A stretch of DNA of 57,136 nucleotides from Parendozoicomonas verongulae (GTDB lineage: Bacteria; Pseudomonadota; Gammaproteobacteria; Pseudomonadales; Endozoicomonadaceae), in contig NZ_SMME01000858.1 in the NCBI RefSeq assembly GCF_009711465.1, forward strand, positions 1 through 57,136, given 5' to 3'. The notes under the pieces are model-generated. The model did not search any database. It was not told where the DNA came from and worked only from the letters and a program-made list of their open reading frames with translations. Positions 34,602-43,468 of the stretch are shown here, in pieces; within the stretch, counting starts at the first letter, position 1, and the number at the start of each line of letters is the position of its first letter. A program made the translations under genes and the position numbers.

Positions 34602-34940
34602 ATGAAGCAGTTAATCAAAGCCACGCTTTTCTCTGTACTGGCGGCCACTCCTTTCCTGAGCCTGAACGCTCAGGCTGGAAACCCTGCGATGTACACCCAG
34701 CACACTCAAACATCCACTGTGCGTGTGGTAGTTTTCCAGGACGGTAAGCCAGCTGCAGGTGCAAAAGTAAAGATGTATGGCGCCGACGGCGTAATGCGTA
34801 ACGAATACGTTGCCAACAGCAAAGGTCGTGTTGTGATCGGCAGCCTCATGGCTCCCGGCCCTGTAAAACTTGTTGCCCACACCAGCAAGGGCATGAGCGC
34901 GACACAGGAACTCAGCCTCTATCCGGGCTTTGAAAAATAA
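34602..34940 (+). CDS. Small exported beta-sandwich-like protein, 112 aa
   Basis: A clear signal peptide (LIKATLFSVLAATPFLSLNAQA, cleavage near residue 25) precedes about 87 residues with the pattern of a carboxypeptidase-regulatory or transthyretin-like beta fold. That pattern is STVRVVVFQDGKPAAGAKVKM, then a KGRVVIGSLMAPG turn, then VKLVAHTSKG. The family is otherwise unknown. AAGGA stands 8 nt before ATG 34602; ATG 34593 is an alternative. It is followed by a strong terminator and so is probably monocistronic. Confidence 0.75.
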   Translation: MKQLIKATLFSVLAATPFLSLNAQAGNPAMYTQHTQTSTVRVVVFQDGKPAAGAKVKMYGADGVMRNEYVANSKGRVVIGSLMAPGPVKLVAHTSKGMSATQELSLYPGFEK

Positions 34941-34982
34941 GTTGAGAAATCAACCCTAAACAGCAACGTTTGCCGTAAACCC

Positions 34983-35017
34983 AAATCCCTGCATTTGAGA
35001 ATGTAGGGATTTTTTTG
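34983..35017 (+). terminator. Rho-independent terminator
   Basis: A 13-bp stem AAATCCCTGCATT/AATGTAGGGATTT (one G-U) with a TGAG loop runs into seven T. It lies 42 bp after the small exported protein gene. Confidence 0.92.
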
Positions 35018-35194
35018 TTTTCAGTGAATTCATATCCTGCGTCCTGCAGTAAGTCCTTTCAGGTATCCGGCGCAATAACAGACCGGCAGCTACTGGTAGA
35101 CAAGAGAGAAGGTTTTTAACGGTTCCATATTCTCAACTGGCAAAAGATATCTGCACTATCTATATAAGCGCTCCACACCAGCCAATTTCCAGAT

Positions 35195-35752
35195 ATGCAA
35201 CCAACAATACCAATCTTCTGTCTGACACTATGGAGTCTGTCTTCACAGTCATTCAGCGAATTGCCGCAATTTCACCTCGGCACTCCGGCTACAGATCAGG
35301 AAGTAGCAAAGTGGAACACGGCCATCCGCCCAGACGGCAAAGGTCTGCCACCGGGCTCAGGTACCCCACCTGACGGCCACAGGATTTATCAACAACGCTG
35401 TCAGTACTGTCATGGCATTGATGGGCAGGGAGGCCCAAACGATAAACTGGTGGGGAGGGTGTCAGAGGATCATTTCCCCTTCGCAGAAAAAGATGCCCCC
35501 AGGAAAACCATCGGCAACTACTGGCCCTGGGCAACAACAGTATTTGATTACATTCGCAGAACCATGCCCTACACAGAGCCGGGCAGCCTGAGTGATAACG
35601 AGGTGTATGCTCTGACAGCCTATCTCCTGCACCTCAACAGTATTATTCCCGAAAACTTCATCCTCAGCGCCACAACCTTGCCGGACATTGTGATGCCAGC
35701 CCGCAATCGTTTTGTTTCTGATAACCGCCTGGAAAAACAGGAAATCCGCTAA
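35195..35752 (+). CDS. soxD: SoxD-like monoheme cytochrome c
   Basis: The 185-aa exported protein has a short signal sequence and one heme c site, Cys69-x2-Cys72-His73 (CQYCH), with Met124 (RTMPY) a likely distal ligand. The surrounding text is that of SoxD: IRPDGKGLPPGSGTPPDG before the heme, then TIGNYWPWATTVFDYIRRTMP and LSDNEVYALTAYLLHLN. SoxD carries electrons from the molybdenum subunit SoxC. The next gene starts in its stop codon (TAATG), so the two are coupled. The order cytochrome-then-SoxC is opposite to the usual soxCD. Confidence 0.88.
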   Translation: MQPTIPIFCLTLWSLSSQSFSELPQFHLGTPATDQEVAKWNTAIRPDGKGLPPGSGTPPDGHRIYQQRCQYCHGIDGQGGPNDKLVGRVSEDHFPFAEKDAPRKTIGNYWPWATTVFDYIRRTMPYTEPGSLSDNEVYALTAYLLHLNSIIPENFILSATTLPDIVMPARNRFVSDNRLEKQEIR

Positions 35753-36951
35753 TGAATGACGAACGTCGTATAGGAAGACGTACCTTTCTGAAATCAGCTG
35801 TAATCTCTACAGCCGGATACGCCAGTGCCAGTCTTATTGCAGATATACGGCAACCTGGCCTACCGGCTTGCGAGCAAGGCACCCGCTCACCGTTTGAGCA
35901 ACTCCGCAAGCGCGTAGGCGGTCAGATGCTTACCTATGCCAGCACACCTATCCATCAGCTGCACGGTATGATGACACCTTCCGACCTGCACTTTGAGAGA
36001 AGCCATTCCGGCACACCTGCAATATCTCCCGACAGCTACAAACTACTCATCCATGGACTTGTAGAAAACAGCCTCACATTCACATTAGCGGAGTTGAAAC
36101 GTTTTCCCAGCTGCTCCCGCATCACCTTTTTGGAGTGTTCGGGAAACTGTCAGGACTATTTCAAAAAAGGCCCGCAAACAACACCACAAGAGCTGGCAGG
36201 ACAAACCAGTCAGAGTGAATGGACAGGTGTCGCTCTGCCCACCCTGCTGCGGGAAACCGGCCTCAAATCCAAGGCTAAATGGTTGCTGGCCGAAGGGGGA
36301 GACGCCGCACTGATGACCCGCAGTATTCCTTTAGGGAAAGCATTGGATGATGCCATGATCTGTTACGCCCAAAACGGTGAAGCGATACGGCCAGAACAGG
36401 GATATCCCGTTCGGCTGCTATTACCCGGCTGGGAAGGCAGTAGTTGTGTGAAGTGGTTAAGGCGCCTTGAGGTGGGCGACAAGCCCTGGATGACCAGAGA
36501 GGAAACAGCCAAATATACCGAACCACTGTTAAACAATACGGCGCGCCAGTTCAGTTTTGTCATGGATGCCCGCTCCGTAATTACCAGCCCTGTTTACCCA
36601 GCCCAACTGGAAAAGGGCTGGCATGAAATCAGAGGGTTGGCCTGGAGCGGCCGGGGGAGCATAAAACGGGTTGAGGTCAGCGTGGATGGCGGGGATCATT
36701 GGCAACCGGCTACACTTCATGGTCCGGTTTTGGATAAGGCCCACACACGTTTTTCTCTCCCATGGCACTGGCAGGGCAAAGACACCTTACTGTTAAGCCG
36801 GGTAACCGACTCAACAGGTTATCGCCAGCCTTGGGTGAAGGAATTGGTTGCTGTTCGGGGTATTGGTTCGTTGCACTACCACAACAATGGGATTATTGGC
36901 TGGAGGGTGAAATCCGATGGCTGTGTTTATTATGAGCCTGTAGTTGGATAA
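35752..36951 (+). CDS. soxC: SoxC-like sulfane/sulfite dehydrogenase, molybdopterin subunit
   Basis: The 399-aa protein begins with a Tat signal (RRTFLKSAVISTAGYASASL) and has the sulfite-oxidase fold. The Mo-ligating Cys is in TFLECSGNCQDY. Conserved arginines and pterin contacts lie in the middle (GYPVRLLLPGWEGSSCVKWLRRLEV in part). A C-terminal dimerisation domain includes IKRVEVSVDGGDHWQPA. With the upstream cytochrome it should oxidise sulfite or protein-bound sulfane sulfur in the periplasm. No soxXA, soxYZ or soxB is nearby, so it probably acts as a stand-alone sulfite dehydrogenase (inference). Confidence 0.9.
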   Translation: MNDERRIGRRTFLKSAVISTAGYASASLIADIRQPGLPACEQGTRSPFEQLRKRVGGQMLTYASTPIHQLHGMMTPSDLHFERSHSGTPAISPDSYKLLIHGLVENSLTFTLAELKRFPSCSRITFLECSGNCQDYFKKGPQTTPQELAGQTSQSEWTGVALPTLLRETGLKSKAKWLLAEGGDAALMTRSIPLGKALDDAMICYAQNGEAIRPEQGYPVRLLLPGWEGSSCVKWLRRLEVGDKPWMTREETAKYTEPLLNNTARQFSFVMDARSVITSPVYPAQLEKGWHEIRGLAWSGRGSIKRVEVSVDGGDHWQPATLHGPVLDKAHTRFSLPWHWQGKDTLLLSRVTDSTGYRQPWVKELVAVRGIGSLHYHNNGIIGWRVKSDGCVYYEPVVG

Positions 36952-36962
36952 GCTGGATTAAT

Positions 36963-37174
36963 ACAATAAGTGCAACACCGACTCCTCAATGGATCAAACA
37001 AGAACTGGAAGCGGCAAGGTTGAATTTGCAAACATCCAGGGCTGATGTAGTTTTTTCTGGGCGCACTGCCCTCTTAGCTGAGGCAACACGACGCTTACAG
37101 AATGTATTACAAAACAGTAGCCCAGCAGAACAACGAGAAGCAACGCAGATAAAAGCAACCCTAGAAAGTCATTA
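36963..37174 (+). pseudogene. Orphan coding-like fragment without a start codon
   Basis: The frame containing SATPTPQWIKQELEAARLNL, then LLAEATRRLQNVLQNSSP and TQIKATLESH, is open to a TAA at 37172-37174. It looks like a real helical coding sequence but has no start codon; upstream it runs into soxC in another frame. I do not recognise the parent gene. It sits at the edge of a region of mobile-element debris, so it is probably a truncated gene end. Confidence 0.35.
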
Positions 37175-37288
37175 AAAAGCGCCCTGTCTTCAACAATACA
37201 GAAACGTGTAGAGCGCAGGTATAGCATCTAACCGATAGGCATGTGGGGCACCGAAGGTGTCCCAGCTATGCGGTTGTTATGTGACGTG

Positions 37289-37663
37289 TTAGTTCTTGGG
37301 GAGAGATTGACGAATGAGTAGTTCAAGCTGGTCAAACCTGCGATCCTGTTGGTCAAACCTGCGATCCTGCTGGTCAAAGCGTTCACGGGTTTCTTTTACA
37401 AACTCATTGTGTTGTTCATCTGATTTCTTGAAGCCTGCAAGCATAGCTTCTGCTAAGGCAGAGACATCCGCTTTAACTCCTGAAATTTCACGGTCATGAT
37501 GTGCAAATCGGAGGCGATTTTCTTGTTGGTACTCTCGCATTTCCTGTCTTGTGGCAAGTATCTCTTGGTGTGTTTCACCAGTGATCTTTACGAGACTACG
37601 AACGGCACTATCCAGCGAGTCAAAGTGGGACTCAAGCTGCTCTACCCTGGCTTCCAAACTCAT
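37289..37663 (-). CDS. Coiled-coil hypothetical protein, 124 aa
   Basis: The whole protein is predicted helical coiled coil from its heptad-like pattern (VEQLESHFDSLDSAVRSLV at the N-terminus, then ETRERFDQQ). Near the C-terminus a 7-residue unit DQQDRRF occurs twice in tandem, mirrored by a DNA repeat. There is no signal or membrane segment. Small proteins of this kind are common near mobile elements; the function is unknown. It lies just downstream, in the same direction, of a group II intron end. Confidence 0.55.
   Translation of the reverse strand: MSLEARVEQLESHFDSLDSAVRSLVKITGETHQEILATRQEMREYQQENRLRFAHHDREISGVKADVSALAEAMLAGFKKSDEQHNEFVKETRERFDQQDRRFDQQDRRFDQLELLIRQSLPKN
37327..37380. 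repeat. Short tandem repeat of 21 bp within the coiled-coil gene
   Basis: A 21-bp unit (CTGGTCAAACCTGCGATCCTG with small changes) is repeated about two and a half times. It keeps frame and encodes the DQQDRRF heptad, so copy number changes would lengthen or shorten the coiled coil by whole heptads. Confidence 0.7.
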
Positions 37664-37733
37664 GCCTACTGCCTATTTCTTTTTGATTGGATCATGAGCA
37701 TAGCAGAAGTTCAGGCTGGCACAGAGAGACATA

Positions 37734-37803
37734 ATCGGGATAGGGCGAAACCTCACGGTTCCGCTCCTCCCACACCACCAGCCATACGGATTACGGCGGG
37801 TTC
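37734..37803 (-). mobile_element. 3'-terminal relic of a group II intron (domains V-VI)
   Basis: Read on the minus strand, the sequence runs AACCCGCCGTAATCC, then GTATGGCTGGTGGTGTGGGA, then a GC stem with a GTGA loop and CCCTATCCCGAT. From memory this pattern (CCGCCGTA..., GGTGGTGTGGGAGG, a variable hairpin, CCTACCCGAT) is the 3' end of many bacterial group II introns. The expected reverse-transcriptase gene upstream of it (higher coordinates) is absent, so only a tail remains. Confidence 0.5.
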
Positions 37804-37822
37804 TTAAAATATCTGTTCGGTA

Positions 37823-38155
37823 GTGCATACCGTAAATTTGCGTTGGACTTCCTTCAGACCCTGCCTCGCGACAACGCCCTTGCCCTTCAAGCCTTTTGGC
37901 ACAGAAGACAGCGATGTTGTTGAGGTGGAAGTTCAGCCCCATATCCGGCGTTACCGCAGGCATCGTTATCTCAAAACCTGCCAGTGCAAGCAAACACCCG
38001 CCATCACCACCACCCCGGCGCCAGCCAAACTGATTCTTCGCTCACCGGTTGTTGGGCGAAAAAACTTCTATGGTGCGGGCAGTGACTGGAGCGGGGAGCT
38101 TACGGCCTGGCTGAGTGAATACCTGCAGGCCTGTGCGGAAAATGATACTGAATAA
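37823..38155 (+). pseudogene. IS66-like transposase relic with internal deletion
   Basis: The frame encodes a segment like the zinc-binding N-terminal domain of IS66-family transposases: VVEVEVQPHIRRYRRHRYLK, TCQCKQTPAITTTPAPAKLI. It then jumps to what looks like the extreme C-terminus of the same family: GRKNFYGAGSDWSGELTAWL, SEYLQACAEN. The several hundred catalytic residues in between are missing. It directly neighbours the group II intron relic, and the area is clearly a graveyard of mobile DNA. The identification is from remembered family patterns. Confidence 0.55.
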
Positions 38156-38360
38156 TATACGCTACCGGCCAACAGCCGGTGGCGGGGGAGTTATGGATTC
38201 ACGGAATACTTACAAATTCCATCTCGTCATGCAGTTCTCTCCCCTCTGGCCGATGACAATTCAGATATCTGCCCTTGTTCCCGGATGATAAGGCTGTGGA
38301 CGTCAATCAACTGACGAACCGGGTGCAGAATACGAAATTGGCCAGCAGGAAGCCCGGTTT

Positions 38361-41300
38361 ATGTCTGCAGAAGCGTCTCCAAAGAAAGAAAAGCTCAGGA
38401 AGGTGCGTGTTGGTCTGGCGCGCACAATATTCAGCTGGTTTTTGCTGCTGTCTCTGCTTCCTCTGACCATCGTCGGGTGGATCGAATATCAGAGCACCAA
38501 ACACAATATCATTGAAAGTCGCCACGAAGAGCTGGCTACCGTGAATCTGATGCTCAATCGCCAGATTGGGGATTACTTCGACGACATTATTGTCAACATC
38601 CATTTTCGCAGTGGTAAAGCCATTGATTTTCTGCTGGATTTTAAAACCTATCAGGAGGAGAGCGGGCTAAGCGCAAGGGAGATTCTGGAGACAGAGGAGT
38701 ATTACCAGATCTCTGATCGTTACAGCATTGATTTCATTGATTTGATGCGCTTTTACGATTACTCCGATGTCATCGTTGGGGACGCTGAAGGCAATATCCT
38801 CTATTCCGTCGGGCGCTACAGTGATTTCGGTGAAAACCTCTTTGAGGGAGAGTTAAAGGAAACGCTGTTCGCTCAAACTGTCCGGGAAGCCCTTGAAAAA
38901 GACGACCGCCTCTATTCCGATCAGGAAATTTACCCGCCTGCTGGCGATGAAAAGGTAAGCTTTTTTGTTCTCCCTCTCGTGGATGACAGAGAGCAAACCA
39001 CAGGTTTTATCGCCGCCCAGATTTGGGCTCGGGATGATGTGTCATTCATTCTGGGGCAGAACATAGGCACCAGTGATTATGTGAAAGCTTATGTGGTGGG
39101 GGAAGACAAACGTATACGCTTTTTCCCGGAAGGGGGAAACTTCCCGGAAACGCCTCTTTTCCTTGGGCCGGTGAATGAGTGGCTCACCCATATGGATGAA
39201 AACGGAACTTATATTCCGGGCCATGAGGATATGGCGAAACATAAGGCTGCTTTTGATTTTCATATGCACCATGACTCCCATCTGGATCACAGTCATGACC
39301 ATGGTGATCATAGTGAGGAAGAGGCTCACGATGATCATGGAGGCGGGGGCCATCATGAAGATGAAATAGAGCTGGGGGAAGAAGAGGGCTTTGAAGAAGA
39401 CCCCGCCAGTAACGAAGAAACTCATGTCGGTGTTTATAGAAACTACAAGAACCAAAAAGTACTGGGGGTTTACAGAAATATCACTGTTGCAGGCGTCAAT
39501 ATGGTACTGCTGACAGAGATGGATTACGACATGGCCATGTCACCGGCAACAGCCTTCCGGGATCAGCTGGTGTTTGTGCTGGGTGTCACCAGTTTCTTCG
39601 TGTTGATTATTGCCGGCATTATTACCCGACGGATTGTTAACCCCATTCGCAAGATTACCAACTGGGTAAACGAAGTGGCGTCTGGTAATTTTGTTGATGG
39701 CGAGTCTTTGAAGCAGAACAACGAAATCGGTGAACTGTCCCGCAGCTTCCAGATCATGACGGAGCGTCTGCGCAAAGTCAGTAAAGACAATGAAGAGCGC
39801 AGCTGGCACCAGGATGGTGTTGCCACCCTCAACGAAACGATTCGTGGCGAACAGGCTATGGCAGAGCTGTGCCGCAACATTATTACCAGCCTGTGCCGTT
39901 ACCTCGATATTCCCATGGGGGCCATGTATGTCATGGCAGATGGGCGTCGTCTACAGATGATGGGCAGCTTCGCCCTCTCTATGCGCAAACGAATTGGTAG
40001 CTCGTTTGTTTTGGGCGAAGGGCTTCCCGGGCAGGCTGCTCTGGAGCAACAGGCGCTCACCATTACTGTTCCCGATGATTACTTTGCCATTGAATCTGGC
40101 CTTGGCAGCCAGCAGCCCAACCGTGTGTATGTGGTGCCGGTGATTTATGAAGGCGAAGTGCGGGCTGTTCTGGAATTTGCTTTGCAGGAGCCTCTTAACG
40201 AGCGTGCGGAAGCGTTTCTGGGGGCGGCCATGGAAAGTATCGCCATCGCCATTCACTCGTCCCAGACCCGGGAGCAGATACAGGAACTGCTGGATAAAAC
40301 TACCCATCAGGCGGAATCCCTCCAGCAGCAGCAGGAAGACCTGCGGGTGGCCAATGAGGAGCTGGAACACCAGACCACAATCCTGCAGGAGTCGGAAGAG
40401 GAGCTGAAGTCCCAGTCTGATGAATTGCAGCGCGCCAACGCCGAGCTGGAAGAAACCAGTGAATCCCTGTTCCACCAGAAGGAAGAAATCGAAGGTAAAA
40501 ACAGGGAGATTGAGGAATCCCGCAAAGAGCTGGAGGTGCGCGCTCAGGAGATGGAGCAGGTCAGTAAATACAAGTCAGAGTTTCTGGCGAATATGTCCCA
40601 CGAACTGCGCACACCTCTGAACAGTATGCTGATTCTGGCGAAGATGCTGTCTGACAATGCGGATGGCAACCTTGATGATGACGAGCAGGAATCTGCCACG
40701 GTGATTCACAAGGTTGGCCACGACCTGCTCAACCTGATCAACGATATTCTCGATCTCTCGAAGGTGGAAGCGGGCAAGCTCTCTGTGCATCTGGAATCGA
40801 CTTCTCTGGAAAACATTCTGGAATCCATGGAGAACCAGTTCAAGCCGCTGGCGAATGAACGCAACCTCTACTTCGATATTCAGAGAAAGACGGAGACGGC
40901 TGTCAACCTGCAAACTGACAGCCAGCGGGTGATGCAAATCTTGAAAAACCTGCTCTCCAACGCCTTTAAGTTTACGGAAGAAGGCGGTGTGAAACTGCGC
41001 ATAGAAACTCTGCCTCCCGGTGGAGATTACAGCAGCGAACAATTGCAGAAGCACGGTGCCATCAGCCTTGCGGTAGAAGATTCCGGCATCGGTATTCCCA
41101 AAGAAAAACAGAGTGCGATTTTTGAAGCCTTCCAGCAGGCCGACGGTTCAACCAGCCGGAAATACGGTGGTACGGGGTTAGGACTTTCCATTGCCCGTGA
41201 GATGTCTCGCCTGCTGGGTGGTGAAATGCGTGTCACCAGTGAAGACGGCAAAGGCTCAACCTTTAGCCTGCTGTTGCCTGCGCACATTGAAGAGGCTAGT

Positions 41301-42629
41301 GCTGCGCAGCCAGCTGAAACGGTTCTTGAACAGGCCGTTTATACAGCACCTGTTGCCAGTGCCCCCAACCCTGTGCAGGATGAAGAGCAAACCATAGAGC
41401 TGGAAGAGACGGGTGATGGGCGTGACGACCGCTTTGCATTGAACGGAGAACGCCCGGTTCTGGTGGTAGAAGATGATGAAGAGTTCGCCTGGATCGTATA
41501 CCGGCTCGCCAAGATAAATGGTGCGGCGTGTCTGGTGAGCCACACGGGTAAAGAGGCGATTGCCTTGTGTCAGAAGTATCACCCAAGAGCGGTGATTCTG
41601 GATCTTGGCCTGCCGGATATGGATGGCAAAGAGGTTCTGACCGCACTGAAAGCCCAGAAGGCTACAGCCGAAATTCCGGTGCATATCATCTCCGGCCGGG
41701 ATGAGGATGAAACATTGAAAGCTCTGGGAGCTGTGGATTACCTCATCAAGCCCGTGGGCACAAAACAGCTGACAACCATGTTTGGCGAGCTGAAGAAAAC
41801 CTCACAATTTGAAAAAGTGCTGGTCATTGATGCTGACGCGGAGGTTGCCGAGCAGGTACGCAAATTTATGGATGGTCGCTGTGAAGTGGAGTCAGTCACA
41901 TCCGCAGCAGATGCCCGCGCCAGGCTGAAAGACGATACGTACACCAGCATCATTATGGAGCTGGATCTTCCCGATGAGCCCGGTGATTCGTTACTCAAAT
42001 CTCTGAGGGAGGAGCACGGTGAAAATCTGCCACCGGTAATTATCAATACGTCGGTATCCATCGACCGTGAGCGTTACGCGTCCCTTGGTGGAGAGTCGGA
42101 TACGATGGTGGTGAAAGGCGAATCCTCTTCTCATGAGCGGTTGAAGGATGAAGTGTCCCTGTTCTTGAACAGTGTTGCCAAACCGGCTGTGAAGCGGAAG
42201 AAGCCAGCCGCCAAACCCGCTTCAGGAGATGATCAGCTGAAAGGACGCAAACTGCTACTGGTGGACGATGACCTGCGCAACACCTTCGCGCTCTCCAAAG
42301 CTCTGCAGCGTTTTGAAATGGATATCACCATTGCCGATAACGGGGAACTGGCGCTGCAACAGCTGGAGGAAAATCCGGATACGGAAGTCGTACTGATGGA
42401 CATTATGATGCCGGTGATGGATGGCTATGAAGCGACCCGCAAAATCCGTGAGCAGGAACGCTTTAAGAACCTCCCGGTGATCGCACTGACCGCCAAGGCC
42501 ATGGCAGAGGATAAAGACAAGTGCATCAATGCCGGTGCGTCGGACTATCTCACCAAACCGGTGGATATTGATCAACTGGTGGGCATGTTGAAAGTCTGGC
42601 TGCAGAACGGACACGGAGACGATGCATGA
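38361..42629 (+). CDS. Giant hybrid sensor histidine kinase with His-rich sensor insert
   Basis: The 1422-aa protein has a first membrane segment (about 22-42) and a large extracytoplasmic sensor domain (about 45-400). That domain includes a His/Asp/Glu-rich insert at 301-350 with 12 His in residues 301-332. A second membrane segment (403-422) and HAMP (423-475) follow, then a GAF domain (about 500-640) and a Gln/Glu-rich coiled coil (645-740). The HisKA box is FLANMSHELRTPLN, with the phospho-His near 747. Next come HATPase motifs (NLLSNAFKFT, DSGIGIP, GGTGLGLSI) and three receiver domains from about 1031, 1153 and 1296. The second receiver has Glu in place of the phospho-Asp (IIMELDLP). It is the first gene of an overlapping operon with cheR, cheB and a diguanylate-cyclase regulator. 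Confidence 0.93.
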   Translation: MSAEASPKKEKLRKVRVGLARTIFSWFLLLSLLPLTIVGWIEYQSTKHNIIESRHEELATVNLMLNRQIGDYFDDIIVNIHFRSGKAIDFLLDFKTYQEESGLSAREILETEEYYQISDRYSIDFIDLMRFYDYSDVIVGDAEGNILYSVGRYSDFGENLFEGELKETLFAQTVREALEKDDRLYSDQEIYPPAGDEKVSFFVLPLVDDREQTTGFIAAQIWARDDVSFILGQNIGTSDYVKAYVVGEDKRIRFFPEGGNFPETPLFLGPVNEWLTHMDENGTYIPGHEDMAKHKAAFDFHMHHDSHLDHSHDHGDHSEEEAHDDHGGGGHHEDEIELGEEEGFEEDPASNEETHVGVYRNYKNQKVLGVYRNITVAGVNMVLLTEMDYDMAMSPATAFRDQLVFVLGVTSFFVLIIAGIITRRIVNPIRKITNWVNEVASGNFVDGESLKQNNEIGELSRSFQIMTERLRKVSKDNEERSWHQDGVATLNETIRGEQAMAELCRNIITSLCRYLDIPMGAMYVMADGRRLQMMGSFALSMRKRIGSSFVLGEGLPGQAALEQQALTITVPDDYFAIESGLGSQQPNRVYVVPVIYEGEVRAVLEFALQEPLNERAEAFLGAAMESIAIAIHSSQTREQIQELLDKTTHQAESLQQQQEDLRVANEELEHQTTILQESEEELKSQSDELQRANAELEETSESLFHQKEEIEGKNREIEESRKELEVRAQEMEQVSKYKSEFLANMSHELRTPLNSMLILAKMLSDNADGNLDDDEQESATVIHKVGHDLLNLINDILDLSKVEAGKLSVHLESTSLENILESMENQFKPLANERNLYFDIQRKTETAVNLQTDSQRVMQILKNLLSNAFKFTEEGGVKLRIETLPPGGDYSSEQLQKHGAISLAVEDSGIGIPKEKQSAIFEAFQQADGSTSRKYGGTGLGLSIAREMSRLLGGEMRVTSEDGKGSTFSLLLPAHIEEASAAQPAETVLEQAVYTAPVASAPNPVQDEEQTIELEETGDGRDDRFALNGERPVLVVEDDEEFAWIVYRLAKINGAACLVSHTGKEAIALCQKYHPRAVILDLGLPDMDGKEVLTALKAQKATAEIPVHIISGRDEDETLKALGAVDYLIKPVGTKQLTTMFGELKKTSQFEKVLVIDADAEVAEQVRKFMDGRCEVESVTSAADARARLKDDTYTSIIMELDLPDEPGDSLLKSLREEHGENLPPVIINTSVSIDRERYASLGGESDTMVVKGESSSHERLKDEVSLFLNSVAKPAVKRKKPAAKPASGDDQLKGRKLLLVDDDLRNTFALSKALQRFEMDITIADNGELALQQLEENPDTEVVLMDIMMPVMDGYEATRKIREQERFKNLPVIALTAKAMAEDKDKCINAGASDYLTKPVDIDQLVGMLKVWLQNGHGDDA

Positions 42630-43468
42630 TCCCGAGAAGTACATCCTCCTCTCCTGAAGAGGTAAACAACCTGCTGCAGACCATGACGGAGCAGTATGGT
42701 TACGACTTTACCGGTTACGCACCGGCTTCCCTGAATCGTCGTCTTCAGCGGCATATGGAGCAGTTTCGGATTGGCAGCCTTGCACAACTGCAAGACACTA
42801 TCAGCTCAGACGATCAAGCGTTTGCTGACTTGCTGCGCAGTTTGTCGGTGCCGGTAACAGAGATGTTTCGTGACCCGCCGTTTTTTCAGTACCTGCGGGA
42901 GCAGGTGATTCCCTGGCTGGCGACCTTTCCATTTATTCGCATCTGGCATGCGGGCTGTGCGACGGGTGAAGAAGCCTGGTCTATGGCTGTTTTGTTACAT
43001 CAGGCCGGGCTGTTGGACAGGTGCCAGATATACGCAACGGATTACAACGAAGAAGCCCTCGAAACCGCACGCCGTGGCATTTATAAAACCGCACTTTTGA
43101 AAACCTGGCAGAGCAATTACAAAGACAGCGCTGGTGAAGGGGATCTGTCGCCTTATTTTCTTGAACGCTATGGCTCTTTGCGAATGGATCGCCGCCTGCA
43201 AAAGCACATCACCTTTGCCAATCACAACCTGGTGACAGACCAGTCTTTCGGGGAGATGCACTTGATTCTCTGCCGCAACGTACTGATTTATTTCAGCCGT
43301 TCCCTGCAGGATCGGGTGCTGACCCTGTTTCGGGACAGTCTGGCTCCCGGCGGGCAGCTCTGCCTTGGCCCTCGGGAAACACTGCGTTTTGCCAGTGTAT
43401 TTGATGACTTTGAGGCGGTGAACCCAGACTGGAAGGTCTATCGCCTCAGTAAGGACCGGCTGTTATGA
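42626..43468 (+). CDS. cheR: CheR-type protein-glutamate methyltransferase
   Basis: The 280-aa SAM-dependent methyltransferase has a small N-terminal helical domain (about 1-75) and a catalytic domain. The catalytic domain shows HAGCATGEEAWSMA (motif I), the acidic SAM ribose contact in IYATDYNEEAL, and LILCRNVLIYF. CheR methylates glutamates of chemoreceptors. Here no receptor gene is adjacent, and the partner may be the histidine kinase's own coiled coil (inference). The ATG overlaps the kinase stop by 4 bp (ATGA), and its own stop overlaps cheB likewise. Confidence 0.92.
   Translation: MIPRSTSSSPEEVNNLLQTMTEQYGYDFTGYAPASLNRRLQRHMEQFRIGSLAQLQDTISSDDQAFADLLRSLSVPVTEMFRDPPFFQYLREQVIPWLATFPFIRIWHAGCATGEEAWSMAVLLHQAGLLDRCQIYATDYNEEALETARRGIYKTALLKTWQSNYKDSAGEGDLSPYFLERYGSLRMDRRLQKHITFANHNLVTDQSFGEMHLILCRNVLIYFSRSLQDRVLTLFRDSLAPGGQLCLGPRETLRFASVFDDFEAVNPDWKVYRLSKDRLL

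Noticed and set aside
39042..39455. Minus-strand open frame opposite the His-rich kinase segment
   Set aside because: A shadow caused by repeated GAT/CAT codons on the coding strand; no start signals.
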